The notes below the pieces were generated by a model. That model saw only the letters and a program-made list of their open reading frames with translations. It had not been told where the DNA came from and ran no database searches. Shown here in pieces: positions 33,696 through 42,470 of a stretch of DNA of 64,000 nt. The position numbers and the translations under genes are program-made. Each line of letters begins with the position of its first letter. Positions within the stretch are counted from its first letter, which is position 1. The stretch comes from DAOVRD01 sp964521715 (GTDB lineage Bacteria; Planctomycetota; Brocadiia; SM23-32): positions 124,001 through 188,000 of the forward strand of contig CAZFSS010000004.1 in assembly GCA_964521715.1 (NCBI GenBank), in the 5' to 3' direction.

Positions 33696-35066
33696 TTAAC
33701 CTGCCCTGCCCTCGTCGCCGCGTCCCTCACGGGCCGCCGCCCCGGCGAGTTCCGCAAAGAGCGTGAGCGGGGTCGAGTTGACGATGCGGGCCGTGCACAG
33801 CCGGCCGGCGAGTCCCCTGTCTCCCTCCAGGACGACGATGTCGTTCTGGCGCGTGCGCCCGCTGAGCTTGGCCGGGTCGCCTTTGCTCGGCCCGTCCACC
33901 AGCACCTCGACCTCGAGCCCCACCATCTTCGAGCGGCGCTCGGCGTCGAACCGCTCCTGCGCGGCCAGCAGGCGCAGGTTCCGTTCCCTCTTGACCTGGT
34001 CCGGCACGTCGTCGGGCCAGCCGGCGGCACGCGTCCCCGGGCGAGGCGAGTACTTGAAGACGAAGCTCTGCTGGAACCCCACCTCGGTCAGCAGCCGCAA
34101 TGTGTCCTCGAAATCCCCGTCGGTCTCCCCGGGGAAGCCGACCATGAAGTCGCTGGCCAGCTCGACGCCCGGTATCTTCTCCCGGGCCCGTTCGACCATC
34201 TCGCGATACTGCGCGGCGGCATAGCCGCGGTTCATCCGCCGCAGCACGGCGTCCGAGCCGCTCTGCGCCGGCACGTGGAGGTGTTCGCACACCTTCTCCA
34301 GCCCGGCCACGGCGTCCAGGATTGCGTCCGACATATCCCTCGGATGGCTGGTCACGAATCGGATGCGGTCCAGCCCCTCTACGCCGTCAATCGAGGCCAG
34401 CAGGTCCGCCAGCGTCGCGGGCTCGTCCAGTCCCTTGCCGTAGGCGTTGACATTCTGGCCGAGAAGGATCACCTCCCGCACGCCCTCGGCCGCAAGCGCC
34501 TCGACCTCCGCGACGATCTCGCCCGGCGGCCGGCTCACCGCACGGCCCCGCACGTAGGGCACGATGCAGTAACTGCAGAAGTTGTCGCACCCCCGCATGA
34601 CGCTCACGTAGGCGCGATGCGGCGCGGCCCGCATCCGGGGCATCCTGTGGAGCTGGAACGGCCCGTCCTCTTCGACGTCGACGATCGCGCCCCCGCCCGC
34701 CATGATCCTCTGCAAGTGCTCGGGAACGCGCAGCAGCGCCCTCGTGCCGCAGACGAGCCGGACGAAGCCAAAGCGGTCGACAAGCTCGCGGCCGAGCCGC
34801 TGGGCCATGCAGCCGATCACGCCGAGGATGAAGCCGCCGTCCCGCTCCGCCCGACGGCGGTAAGAGCCCAGGTGGGAAAGGACCCTGTCCTCCGCGTGCG
34901 CGCGGACGCTGCACGTGTTGTAGAGCACCACTTCCGCTCGGTCCGGCCCGTCGGTCAGCGCGAAGCCGTGACGCACCAGCTCCCCCCGGAGGAGCTCGGT
35001 GTCCAGCTTGTTCATCTGGCAGCCGAACGTCACGATGCAGACTGTGGGGAGCTTGCGGTCGGTCAT
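33696..35066 (-). CDS. miaB: tRNA-2-methylthio-N6-isopentenyladenosine synthase
   Basis: A 456-residue radical SAM methylthiotransferase acting on tRNA A37. The N-terminal domain has its three cluster cysteines C16, C52 and C86; the radical SAM cysteines are C160, C164 and C167 (CDNFCSYC). A TRAM domain closes the protein (from about residue 385). ATG 35066 gives MTDRKLPTVCIVTFGCQMN, the standard start; the ribosome site is weak. Its position 47 bp after the phosphohexomutase-like gene suggests one transcript. Confidence 0.95.
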   Translation of the reverse strand: MTDRKLPTVCIVTFGCQMNKLDTELLRGELVRHGFALTDGPDRAEVVLYNTCSVRAHAEDRVLSHLGSYRRRAERDGGFILGVIGCMAQRLGRELVDRFGFVRLVCGTRALLRVPEHLQRIMAGGGAIVDVEEDGPFQLHRMPRMRAAPHRAYVSVMRGCDNFCSYCIVPYVRGRAVSRPPGEIVAEVEALAAEGVREVILLGQNVNAYGKGLDEPATLADLLASIDGVEGLDRIRFVTSHPRDMSDAILDAVAGLEKVCEHLHVPAQSGSDAVLRRMNRGYAAAQYREMVERAREKIPGVELASDFMVGFPGETDGDFEDTLRLLTEVGFQQSFVFKYSPRPGTRAAGWPDDVPDQVKRERNLRLLAAQERFDAERRSKMVGLEVEVLVDGPSKGDPAKLSGRTRQNDIVVLEGDRGLAGRLCTARIVNSTPLTLFAELAGAAAREGRGDEGRAG

Positions 35067-35113
35067 TTTCGGGATGGCGCACGCGGCAACGGCCGGCGCC
35101 CTGCCGGCCGGGC

Positions 35114-36649
35114 CTACTGCCCGAGGGACGAGGCGATGTTCGAGATCAGTCGTTCGACCGTCTGCCGGCCCTTTTTCTGGTCCCGGGCCGTCCGGCCTTC
35201 GACGTTCAGGCGCAGCTCGGCGGCGTCGCCGCGCTGGCGCAGGTTGAACCACCAGTCGGGCTGCCTCACGGTCAGTCCGTCGATCATGTCGTGTTCGGCG
35301 CTGCGGAACTCCTCCCTCAGTTTCTCCAGCACCTCCTGCGCGGCTTCGCCGGACGGAACGGGGATCGTCACCTCCCCGCTCGAGCTGTAACGGTTCAGGT
35401 CCTCCGCAAGCTCCGAGACGCCCTGCTTCTCCCGCGAGACGTAGGAGCAGAAAAGAAGCAGCGAAATGACGGCCGACGGAGACCGGAAGAAGCCCTTGAA
35501 GTAATGCAGGCCGGTCAGGTCCGCCCCGTAAACGGCGTCGCTGCGGCGGAAGTGCTGGGCGAAGGCCAGTGGCGTGGTCGGTCCGGGCAGCGCCTGCCCC
35601 TGGCGCCCGACGATGCGCTCCCTCAGCGCAGCGCTGGCCCGCAGGTCATAGGCGACGGCGGCGCCCGGCGTGCGGGCGACCAGTTCCGTCCCGATCAGAC
35701 CGGCCGCCGCGTCGTGGCGGAGCAGCTCGCCCTTCTCGTCGAAGAAGGCGACCCTCTGCCCCTCGAAGTCGAACGCCGCCCCCAGGTCCGCCCGCGCCTC
35801 GCGGATCCGCGACTTGACCGACGAGACGACGGCGGCCGAAGGGAACCTCCTGCCGAGGAATTCGTTGTGCCCGTCCTCGTCGAAGTGCGCGGGCACGAGA
35901 TGGATGGGCAGCTCGGCCGAGGCCGCATCGAGCACCCGCCCGGCCGATCCGCAACCGGCGTCCACCACCACGGTGAGCGGCGCCAGGTTGGGGGCGAACT
36001 TCAGCACATAGGACACGTAATCGCCCATCAGGTCAGCGTTGCTCATCTCTCCGGGCAGCCGGCTGTGACCGGTGCGGAGGCGTCGAGCTATCAGCGCGAT
36101 CTTTTCCAGGCCGCTGCCGAAGCCGACGGGCGCGGCGTTGCTGCGCCACAGCCGCACGCCGTTGACGCTGTCCGCGTAGTTCCGCCCGCCGATGAAGGCC
36201 CCGCCCGCGCAGCCGTCCGTCCCCAGCGCAAAGGCCACCAGGTCAGGCGGCACGGCGCCGACGTTGGTGGTGTCTATGCCGCCCCGGTTGGCGCCTTCGC
36301 AGAAGATGCGGGTGAACCCGCGCGAGTTATCGCGCAGGTCGCAGGCCACGACCAGGCGGGAGCCGGCCGGATCCTCCGCTCGGAGGAACTGCGCGGCCGC
36401 CAGTCCGATCTTGCGCACGACGTACTCGTTGATGTCCTCCGGAACGCGGCCGAGCACGCCGGTCGCGCGGAAGATCGACGTCGTCACCTTGGGGTCGACG
36501 GCCGTGCGGCCCGCCGCCTCCTCGCTGCGGTGCGGGCAGAGCAGGCACTTCGGGTACTGATTGCGCTGGCGCGTGCGGCAGATGGCCCGCGAGATGGAGT
36601 ACTTCTCGCCGGGACAGGTCCTCTGGTCGCTGGCCTCTTGCGCGCTCAT
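35114..36649 (-). CDS. Degenerate phosphohexomutase homologue with N-terminal cysteine cluster
   Basis: A 511-residue protein with the alpha-D-phosphohexomutase fold order but with altered active-site loops. The phosphoserine loop TASHNP is IGGRNY (Ser replaced by Gly, His by Arg). The magnesium loop DGDADR is DFEGQR. The sugar loop EASGHYYF is DLTGLHYF. The phosphate-binding RPSNTEP is RQRGDAA, inside an otherwise recognisable WWFNLRQRGDAAELRL. An N-terminal extension carries C12, C24, C35 and C38, with YPKCLLCPHR, which could bind zinc or an iron-sulfur cluster. The reading frame is intact, so this looks like a maintained pseudoenzyme or a changed activity rather than decay. It precedes miaB by 47 bp. 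Confidence 0.8.
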   Translation of the reverse strand: MSAQEASDQRTCPGEKYSISRAICRTRQRNQYPKCLLCPHRSEEAAGRTAVDPKVTTSIFRATGVLGRVPEDINEYVVRKIGLAAAQFLRAEDPAGSRLVVACDLRDNSRGFTRIFCEGANRGGIDTTNVGAVPPDLVAFALGTDGCAGGAFIGGRNYADSVNGVRLWRSNAAPVGFGSGLEKIALIARRLRTGHSRLPGEMSNADLMGDYVSYVLKFAPNLAPLTVVVDAGCGSAGRVLDAASAELPIHLVPAHFDEDGHNEFLGRRFPSAAVVSSVKSRIREARADLGAAFDFEGQRVAFFDEKGELLRHDAAAGLIGTELVARTPGAAVAYDLRASAALRERIVGRQGQALPGPTTPLAFAQHFRRSDAVYGADLTGLHYFKGFFRSPSAVISLLLFCSYVSREKQGVSELAEDLNRYSSSGEVTIPVPSGEAAQEVLEKLREEFRSAEHDMIDGLTVRQPDWWFNLRQRGDAAELRLNVEGRTARDQKKGRQTVERLISNIASSLGQ

Positions 36650-36729
36650 CCGCCCGTCCTGTGGCCCGAGATTGGCTACGTGCCCCTTTCGGCGCCCGTC
36701 CCACGGACGCCGGCCGCTGCCACTCCATC

Positions 36730-36759
36730 AGGATACGCCAACCCCTTTCGATCCGTCAA
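36730..36759 (-). promoter_or_regulatory. Predicted promoter of the phosphohexomutase-like/miaB pair
   Basis: TTGACG, 18-bp spacer, TATCCT on the minus strand, about 80 bp upstream of the start. The 347-bp gap 36650-36996 otherwise holds only the palindrome at 36864. Confidence 0.45.
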
Positions 36760-36863
36760 ACAACCCGCCCCGGCGCCCTCCCCCCGGGCTAGCCCTCAGC
36801 CATCCGGCATCTAGTGAAGCTTCAAACCCGACGTTCTGGGTAGGCCCCTTTCGGCTCCGTGAG

Positions 36864-36891
36864 GTAGGGGCACGGCGCGCCGTGCCCCTAC
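36864..36891. repeat. Perfect 28-bp palindrome (REP-like)
   Basis: A perfect inverted repeat starting GTAGGGGCACGGCG and ending with its exact complement. A near-identical copy (one base different) is at 5572-5599 in the galE leader. It sits between the CPBP gene and the phosphohexomutase-like gene. Confidence 0.85.
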
Positions 36892-36996
36892 GAAAGCGGA
36901 TCGGACTTGCCAGCATAGCGGACGCGCAATCGCCAGGCGGTACGTCCACACCGCCGCGCCGACCCGACAACCACCAAACCCAACGCTGAAGCTCCA

Positions 36997-37716
36997 CTAG
37001 GTCGGAACGAACGCCAATGCCCCGCCGAGAGCCAGCTTCAGCAAGATGAAGGCCCACACGTCGTGCAGGAAGTGCATCATGAGGGCCGGATACAGGCTGC
37101 GCATCCAGATGAAGAGCAGCGTCGGCAGCACGCTCCACGCCCCCATCGCCACGGCGCCCGTCACCCCCAGGTACGGCAGGCGCGAGACGGCGAACACGAA
37201 ACAGACAATCGCACCGGCGACCCAGTAGTTGTCCAGCCTGTCGCGGAGGGTCGCGATGGCAAAGCCGCGGTAGAACACCTCCTGGCAGATCGGCTTGGTC
37301 ACCAGCACGGCGAAGACCACGGCCGCCCACGTTCCGGCCGATTCGAGCCGGTAGCCCATCCCATGCACGCGCGCCCCCGGCAGTGCCTTCTGCACGAGCA
37401 TCACGGCGAGGTGGAAGACGCCGACACCCAGGATGAAGAACAGAAAGCCCGACACGAAGTGCCTGATCTCCACGTGCCCCAGGCCTATCTGCCGGAGCGT
37501 GATGTTCCCCTGCCACATTACCATCAGCAGGAAGGCCAGCGTCACCCAGTTGGCCAGGGCGCCCACGAGCAGGAGGCCGGCATCGCCCTGCGTCAGGGCC
37601 GTCAGGTTCAGGATCCGCGCGGCCTTTGCGCCCCAGTAGGTCAGCAGCATCGGCAGCAGGAACACGATCGCCAGGCCGACGATCTGGCAGAGCGCATGCT
37701 GACGTGCATTTCCCAT
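36997..37716 (-). CDS. CPBP-family (Abi/Rce1-like) membrane protein with altered motifs
   Basis: A 239-residue protein with about seven hydrophobic segments and the outline of a CPBP intramembrane metalloprotease-type fold. Motif 1, normally EExxxR, reads QEVFYR (QE instead of EE). Motif 2, normally FxxxH, reads FAVSR. Motif 3 keeps a histidine in HFLHDVW. The changes suggest lost or altered protease activity. It has its own promoter, divergent from the ABC operon. Confidence 0.75.
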   Translation of the reverse strand: MGNARQHALCQIVGLAIVFLLPMLLTYWGAKAARILNLTALTQGDAGLLLVGALANWVTLAFLLMVMWQGNITLRQIGLGHVEIRHFVSGFLFFILGVGVFHLAVMLVQKALPGARVHGMGYRLESAGTWAAVVFAVLVTKPICQEVFYRGFAIATLRDRLDNYWVAGAIVCFVFAVSRLPYLGVTGAVAMGAWSVLPTLLFIWMRSLYPALMMHFLHDVWAFILLKLALGGALAFVPT

Positions 37717-37776
37717 GTTCCGCGGATCCCGAACCGGTCAGTCCGGCGCTTGCGGCGCCGGGCGTTGAGGCGCTGG

Positions 37777-37805
37777 ATTGTAGCAGCCCGTCACGCCGCA
37801 AGCAA
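37777..37805 (-). promoter_or_regulatory. Predicted promoter of the CPBP gene
   Basis: TTGCTT, 17-bp spacer, TACAAT on the minus strand, about 60 bp upstream of the start. Confidence 0.5.
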
Positions 37806-37854
37806 GCAAGGCCCCGATGGGCCGCCGGGCGCGCCAGCCGGTTGCTGACAACCG

Positions 37855-37882
37855 TTGCAATGGCCGGGGTGCGGCCTATAAT
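37855..37882 (+). promoter_or_regulatory. Predicted promoter of the first ABC export operon
   Basis: TTGCAA, 16-bp spacer, perfect TATAAT. The in-frame ATG at 37881 lies within the -10 box, so translation must begin at the ATG at 37914. Confidence 0.65.
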
Positions 37883-37913
37883 GTCCCTCTCGAACCAGCC
37901 CCATGGTTCCTCT

Positions 37914-38633
37914 ATGAACGCGCGCGACCGGAAGATCCTCTACACGGCCGAGGGCCTCGCCAAGAGCTACCCGATGGGCGAGGTGACCGTCCATGCCCTC
38001 CGGGGCGTGGACATGGAGATATACGAAGGCGAGCTGCTGGTGCTGCTGGGCCCGAGCGGCAGCGGCAAGAGCACGCTGCTGAACCTGATCGGCGGCATGG
38101 ACACGCCCACCTCGGGCCGGATCAGGCTGCGGGAGACGGACATCGCCCGCTTCAGCGAGAGGCAGTTGACGGCCTACCGGCGCGAGCACGTCGGCTTCAT
38201 CTTCCAGTTCTTCAACCTCATACCGACGCTGACGGCGCGCGAGAACGTAGAGCTGGCGGCGCAGGTCAGCCCGGATCCCCTTCCCGTGGAGCAGATGCTG
38301 GACATGGTGGGCCTGCTGGACCGGGCCGATCACTTCCCCTCCCAGCTCTCCGGCGGGGAGCAGCAGCGGGTGGCCATCGCCCGCGCCGTGTGCAAGAACC
38401 CCGAGGTCGTCCTCGGCGATGAGCCGACCGGCGCCCTCGACTACGAGACCGGCAAGCTGGTCCTGGACGTCCTGAAAGAAGTCCATGAGAGCAGCGGCAA
38501 GACCGTCGTCCTGGTGACCCACAACGTCGCCATCGCGGACATGGCCGACCGCGTCGTGCGCCTGCGCAGCGGACGGATCCAGGAGATCTCGGTCAATCCC
38601 TCCCCCGTCGACCCGAAGGACCTGCGATGGTAG
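37914..38633 (+). CDS. ABC transporter ATP-binding protein (LolD/MacB type)
   Basis: A 239-residue ATPase of the lipoprotein-release/MacB class. Walker A GPSGSGKS is at 46-53, the signature LSGGEQ at 145-150, Walker B VVLGDE at 165-170, followed by PTGALD and a VTHN switch. It should pair with the double-FtsX permease, whose start overlaps this stop. First gene of ATPase-permease-adaptor. The start was set by the promoter position. Confidence 0.93.
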   Translation: MNARDRKILYTAEGLAKSYPMGEVTVHALRGVDMEIYEGELLVLLGPSGSGKSTLLNLIGGMDTPTSGRIRLRETDIARFSERQLTAYRREHVGFIFQFFNLIPTLTARENVELAAQVSPDPLPVEQMLDMVGLLDRADHFPSQLSGGEQQRVAIARAVCKNPEVVLGDEPTGALDYETGKLVLDVLKEVHESSGKTVVLVTHNVAIADMADRVVRLRSGRIQEISVNPSPVDPKDLRW

Positions 38634-41002
38634 GCGGCATGCTGTTCAGGAAGCTGCTGCGCGACATCGGCCAGACGGCCGGCCAGTTCGCCGCAGTCGC
38701 GGCGGTCGTCGCCTGCGCCCTGGTCGTGTTCGTCAGCCTCAAATCCGCCTACCAGAGCCTGATGCTCTCGCGCAACACTTACTACGAGAGGTACAGCTTC
38801 GCCGACTTCTTCGTGCACCTGGAGCGGGCGCCCGAGTCCGCGCTGTACGACGTGAGCACGATCCCGGGCGTGCTGCGCGTGCGCGGCCGCATCGTCAAGG
38901 ACGTCCCGCTGGAGGTCAGGGGCAACCACGATGCCGTCCTGGGGCGCATCATCTCGATGCCCGACCGGCGGGACAGCCTGATCAACGACATCCACATCGT
39001 AACGGGTTCCTACTTCCCCGGCGCGGCCGCCACGGAGGTCATCGTCAACGAGCGTTTCTGCACGGCAAACGCGCTGCGCGTGGGCGATGCCTTCGAGGCC
39101 ACCATAAACGAACGCAAAGAGAGGCTGCGCATCGTCGGCACGGCCTACAGCCCGGAGTACGTCTACGCCATCAGCTCGCCCCAGCAGTTCGCCCCTAACG
39201 ACAGGAACTTCGCCATCGTCTTCGCGCGCGAATCGTTCGTCGAAGACGCCTTCAACATGACCAATGCCTTCAACGACCTGGTCGGACTGCTCCGGCCCGG
39301 CGCCAACCTGCAAGGCGTCCTCGACGAGATCAAGGACCGGCTCGACCAGTACGGCGTCTACCACAAGTACGGCCGGGGCGAGCAGTTGTCGAACCACTAC
39401 CTGGCGGAGGAGATGAAGGAACTGCGCAACTCGGTGCTGGTGACGCCGATGATCTTCCTGCTCGTGGCCGCCGTGGTGATCCACGTGCTCCTGAGGAGGA
39501 TGACGGAGCTTCAGCGCACGCAGATCGGATTGCTCTGCTCCCTGGGCTTCTCGAAGGCGCGGATAGTGGCGCACTACGTGCATTACGCGCTCGCGGTCGC
39601 CGTGGCCGGGGCCATTCCCGGAACGCTCCTGGGCTACGTACTGGCGGCCAAGTGGACGCAGATGTACAACCTGTTCTTCAGGTTCCCGTCCCTCTACACG
39701 CGGTTCAGCCCCTCGGTGGTGCTCCAGGCGTTCGGGCTGAGCGCCGTCATGTGCGTGCTCGGAGCGGTCAGGTCAGCCTGGCGCGTGCTGCGCATTCAGC
39801 CGGCCGTGGCCGTCCGTCCCCAAGCCGCTGCGTCCGCCCGAAGCGTCCACCAGGGAGCCCTGCGCTTCGTGTGGACCAGGATGCCCCTGGCGTGGCGCAT
39901 CAGCACCCGCAGCACGCTCAGGGCGTGGCACCGGGCCTTCTTCACGCTGATGGGCGTTGCTCTGGCCGTCGTTATACTCCTGCTCGGCACGGCGATGACG
40001 GACTGGATGGACTACATCATGTACTACCAGTTCGGCCTCGTCGATCGGTCGGACGTCCACGTGGACTTCGTCACCGAACGGCAGCGGGCGGCCGTGTTCG
40101 ACGTGGCTTCGCTGCAAGGAGTGCGCAGCGCCGAAGGCATCCTGCAGTTCGGCGCGGAGCTGCGCAACGGGTGGCGCAAGAAGACGGTCCTGGTGCTCGG
40201 CCTGCCGGCGGACAGCAAGCTCTACCGCATCTACGACACCGCCGGCAGGCGCGTGCCGCTGCCGGCCGACGGCCTGGTCGTCCCGGACAGGCTGGCCAGG
40301 GCGCTGCGGCTGTCGAAGGGCGGATCCGTCCTGATGGACCCCTACCTGAGGGGCAAGGACGAGCAGTTCGCCGAAGTGCGCGCCGTGGCCGACCAGTACA
40401 TCGGGCTGACCGTATACGCGACGCAGGAGTTCCTGTCGGAGCTGCTGGGAGAGCGGGGCGCCGTGAACGGCGCGTTCGTCAGAACCGAACCGAACGCGCT
40501 CGCGACGGTGACCTCGCAGCTGGCCGACGTGCCGGGCGTGCGGGCCGTCACGGCCACGGGGGCCATCCTGGGAGGCTTCGAGAAGACGGTGAGCGACCTG
40601 ATGCGCGTGACGACCTTCGTGCTCGGGCTCTTCGCCGCCATCATCGCCTTCGCCGTCATCTACAACTCATCCTCCGTGAGCATCGCCGAGCAGGAGCGGG
40701 ACCTGGCCTGCATGTGCAGCCTGGGCTACGAGCGCGAGACCGTTGCACAGGTCGCCACAAACGATATAATGCCGTTAGGCCTGCTCGGGACGGCTGTCGG
40801 ACTGCCGCTCGGCGTCCTGGTCTGTCACGGGTTATCCCGCCTGTACGAGACCGACCTGTATAAGCTGCCGGTCGTCATAAGGCCGGCTACCTACGCGACC
40901 GTGGTGGCCATCGTGCTCGTATTCCAGCTGGCGGCGCGCTGGGTGTGCCGGCGGCGCGTTTACCGCATCGACATCGTGCGGCGCCTGAAGACGTTGGAAT
41001 AG
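38627..41002 (+). CDS. ABC transporter permease with two FtsX domains
   Basis: A 791-residue permease of the large LolE/YbbP-like kind: N-terminal helix, extracytoplasmic domain (about 50-270), three helices (about 275-390), linker, another helix near 440, second extracytoplasmic domain and three last helices. FtsX-type cytoplasmic turns LLCSLGFSKARIV and MCSLGYERETVA show the two halves. It overlaps the ATPase gene by 7 bp and precedes the adaptor by 2 bp. Confidence 0.92.
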   Translation: MVGGMLFRKLLRDIGQTAGQFAAVAAVVACALVVFVSLKSAYQSLMLSRNTYYERYSFADFFVHLERAPESALYDVSTIPGVLRVRGRIVKDVPLEVRGNHDAVLGRIISMPDRRDSLINDIHIVTGSYFPGAAATEVIVNERFCTANALRVGDAFEATINERKERLRIVGTAYSPEYVYAISSPQQFAPNDRNFAIVFARESFVEDAFNMTNAFNDLVGLLRPGANLQGVLDEIKDRLDQYGVYHKYGRGEQLSNHYLAEEMKELRNSVLVTPMIFLLVAAVVIHVLLRRMTELQRTQIGLLCSLGFSKARIVAHYVHYALAVAVAGAIPGTLLGYVLAAKWTQMYNLFFRFPSLYTRFSPSVVLQAFGLSAVMCVLGAVRSAWRVLRIQPAVAVRPQAAASARSVHQGALRFVWTRMPLAWRISTRSTLRAWHRAFFTLMGVALAVVILLLGTAMTDWMDYIMYYQFGLVDRSDVHVDFVTERQRAAVFDVASLQGVRSAEGILQFGAELRNGWRKKTVLVLGLPADSKLYRIYDTAGRRVPLPADGLVVPDRLARALRLSKGGSVLMDPYLRGKDEQFAEVRAVADQYIGLTVYATQEFLSELLGERGAVNGAFVRTEPNALATVTSQLADVPGVRAVTATGAILGGFEKTVSDLMRVTTFVLGLFAAIIAFAVIYNSSSVSIAEQERDLACMCSLGYERETVAQVATNDIMPLGLLGTAVGLPLGVLVCHGLSRLYETDLYKLPVVIRPATYATVVAIVLVFQLAARWVCRRRVYRIDIVRRLKTLE

Positions 41003-41004
41003 CC

Positions 41005-42348
41005 ATGAAGAGACTGCTGACCAGGCTGGGCTGGCCTGTCCTGATCGCCCTCATCATCGCCGGCATCTACGCCTACGGCAAGACGCGTCCCGTCGAGGTG
41101 GAGACTTCCCGAGTGCTGCGCGGCCGCATCGAGGAGTACGTCACCGAGGAAGCACAGACTCGGCTCCAGACCGAACGCGTCGTCGCCGCCGACCTGCCCG
41201 GGACGGCCCGGCGCATAGCGCTCGAAGAGGGCGACTTCGTCGAAGCCGGACAGGAGATCGCCACCATCGAGGACACGGACCTGAAGCTGTCCCTCGACGC
41301 GATGCAGGCTTCCGTGAAGGAGATCGAGGGGCAGTTGGCCGGCGCGGACGTGTCGCTTCCGAAGGAGTCCGAGGTGGCGGCTGCCGAACAGGCGCGTCGC
41401 AGGGCCGCCCAGGAAGCGGAGGACCTTGCGCAGCAGAAGGCGGCGGCAGAGGCGGAGGCGGCTTTCGCCGCGAAGGACCTGCGGCGCGTCAAGGAGCTGT
41501 TCGAATCCGGCTCCGCCACGGACCAGCAGTACGACCTGGCCGTGCGCAGCCAGGAGACCGCCGCGGCATCGCTCCAGGCCCTGGAACGCCGCCTGGCCGC
41601 CGCTGAGACGGCGGTCAAGATCGCCGCCCTCCGCAGGCAGGTGCTCCTGGACTCGATGGGCGACACGGCGTATCTGCACCAGGTCTACGGCGCCCAGCTC
41701 GAGCAGGCCCGCACCATGGTGGATCTGGTCGCCCACGAGATCTCCAAGACGCGCGTCACCAGCCCCATAGCGGGCGTCATTCTGGAGAAGTACGTCGACA
41801 GCGAGCAGTTCGTGCAGCCGGGCGCGCCTCTGGTCAAGGTGGGCGACATGGCGTCCATCGAGATCCGGACGGATATCCTGTCCGACGAGATCGGCCGCGT
41901 GCAGGTCGGCCAGGAAGCGCTCCTTGTCGGCCGGGCCATCCCAGACCCCAACGCCCGCGGCCGCGTCAAGAAGATATACCCCTCCGGCTTCACGAAGATA
42001 TCGGCGCTCGGCGTCCGGCAGCAGAGGGTGGCCGCGCTCATCGATTTCGACAACTCCGAGCTCCGCCTCCAGCCGGGCTACGAACTGGACGTCAAGATCG
42101 TGGTCGCCGCCAAAGACGACGCGGTGCTCGTGCCGGGCGAAGCCGTCTTCGCTACGGCGGAGGGGACGGGCGTCTTCGTCGTCCAGAACGGCCGCGCGCG
42201 CCTGCGCACCGTCAGCACGGGCCTGAGAGGAGACGATTGCTGCGAGGTCATCAGCGGCCTGGAGCCCGGTGACGTCGTGATACTGCGCCCTCCGACTGAG
42301 CTGGAGCCCGGCAGCCGCGTTCGCGCAGTTGCCGCCGACGATCGCTAG
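41005..42348 (+). CDS. HlyD/RND-type periplasmic adaptor of the ABC exporter
   Basis: A 447-residue membrane-fusion protein: one N-terminal membrane helix (about 8-25), the split lipoyl domain, a coiled-coil hairpin of about 130 residues (from VKEIEGQLAGADV to about 245, rich in Ala, Glu and Gln), beta-barrel (VTSPIAGVILEKYVDSEQFV) and membrane-proximal domains. It links the ABC permease to an outer-membrane channel. It closes the first three-gene set; the next gene has its own promoter. Confidence 0.92.
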   Translation: MKRLLTRLGWPVLIALIIAGIYAYGKTRPVEVETSRVLRGRIEEYVTEEAQTRLQTERVVAADLPGTARRIALEEGDFVEAGQEIATIEDTDLKLSLDAMQASVKEIEGQLAGADVSLPKESEVAAAEQARRRAAQEAEDLAQQKAAAEAEAAFAAKDLRRVKELFESGSATDQQYDLAVRSQETAAASLQALERRLAAAETAVKIAALRRQVLLDSMGDTAYLHQVYGAQLEQARTMVDLVAHEISKTRVTSPIAGVILEKYVDSEQFVQPGAPLVKVGDMASIEIRTDILSDEIGRVQVGQEALLVGRAIPDPNARGRVKKIYPSGFTKISALGVRQQRVAALIDFDNSELRLQPGYELDVKIVVAAKDDAVLVPGEAVFATAEGTGVFVVQNGRARLRTVSTGLRGDDCCEVISGLEPGDVVILRPPTELEPGSRVRAVAADDR

Positions 42349-42404
42349 AAGGCGCGGCAGCTATCCCCCCTCCTGACGCCCGCGCACGATTATCCCCGGT
42401 TTCC

Positions 42405-42433
42405 TTGACATGCCTGCCGAAGTGTGGCATAGT
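42405..42433 (+). promoter_or_regulatory. Predicted promoter of the tetR efflux operon
   Basis: Consensus TTGACA, 17-bp spacer, CATAGT. The palindromic operator begins 2 bp after the -10, so bound repressor would block initiation. Confidence 0.65.
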
Positions 42434-42434
42434 G

Positions 42435-42452
42435 GAACTGACTGGTCAGTTC
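42435..42452. promoter_or_regulatory. Palindromic TetR-family operator
   Basis: GAACTGAC-TG-GTCAGTTC: two perfect 8-bp arms with a 2-bp centre, placed at the expected transcription start and 18 bp ahead of the tetR ATG. The ACTGAC half-site is common for TetR-family autoregulators. Confidence 0.75.
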
Positions 42453-42470
42453 TATGCACGGGAGCGGGCC

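Noticed and set aside
37881..37913. ATG at 37881 as start of the first ABC ATPase
   Set aside because: It falls in the -10 box of the predicted promoter, so it would not be in the transcript; ATG 37914 is used.
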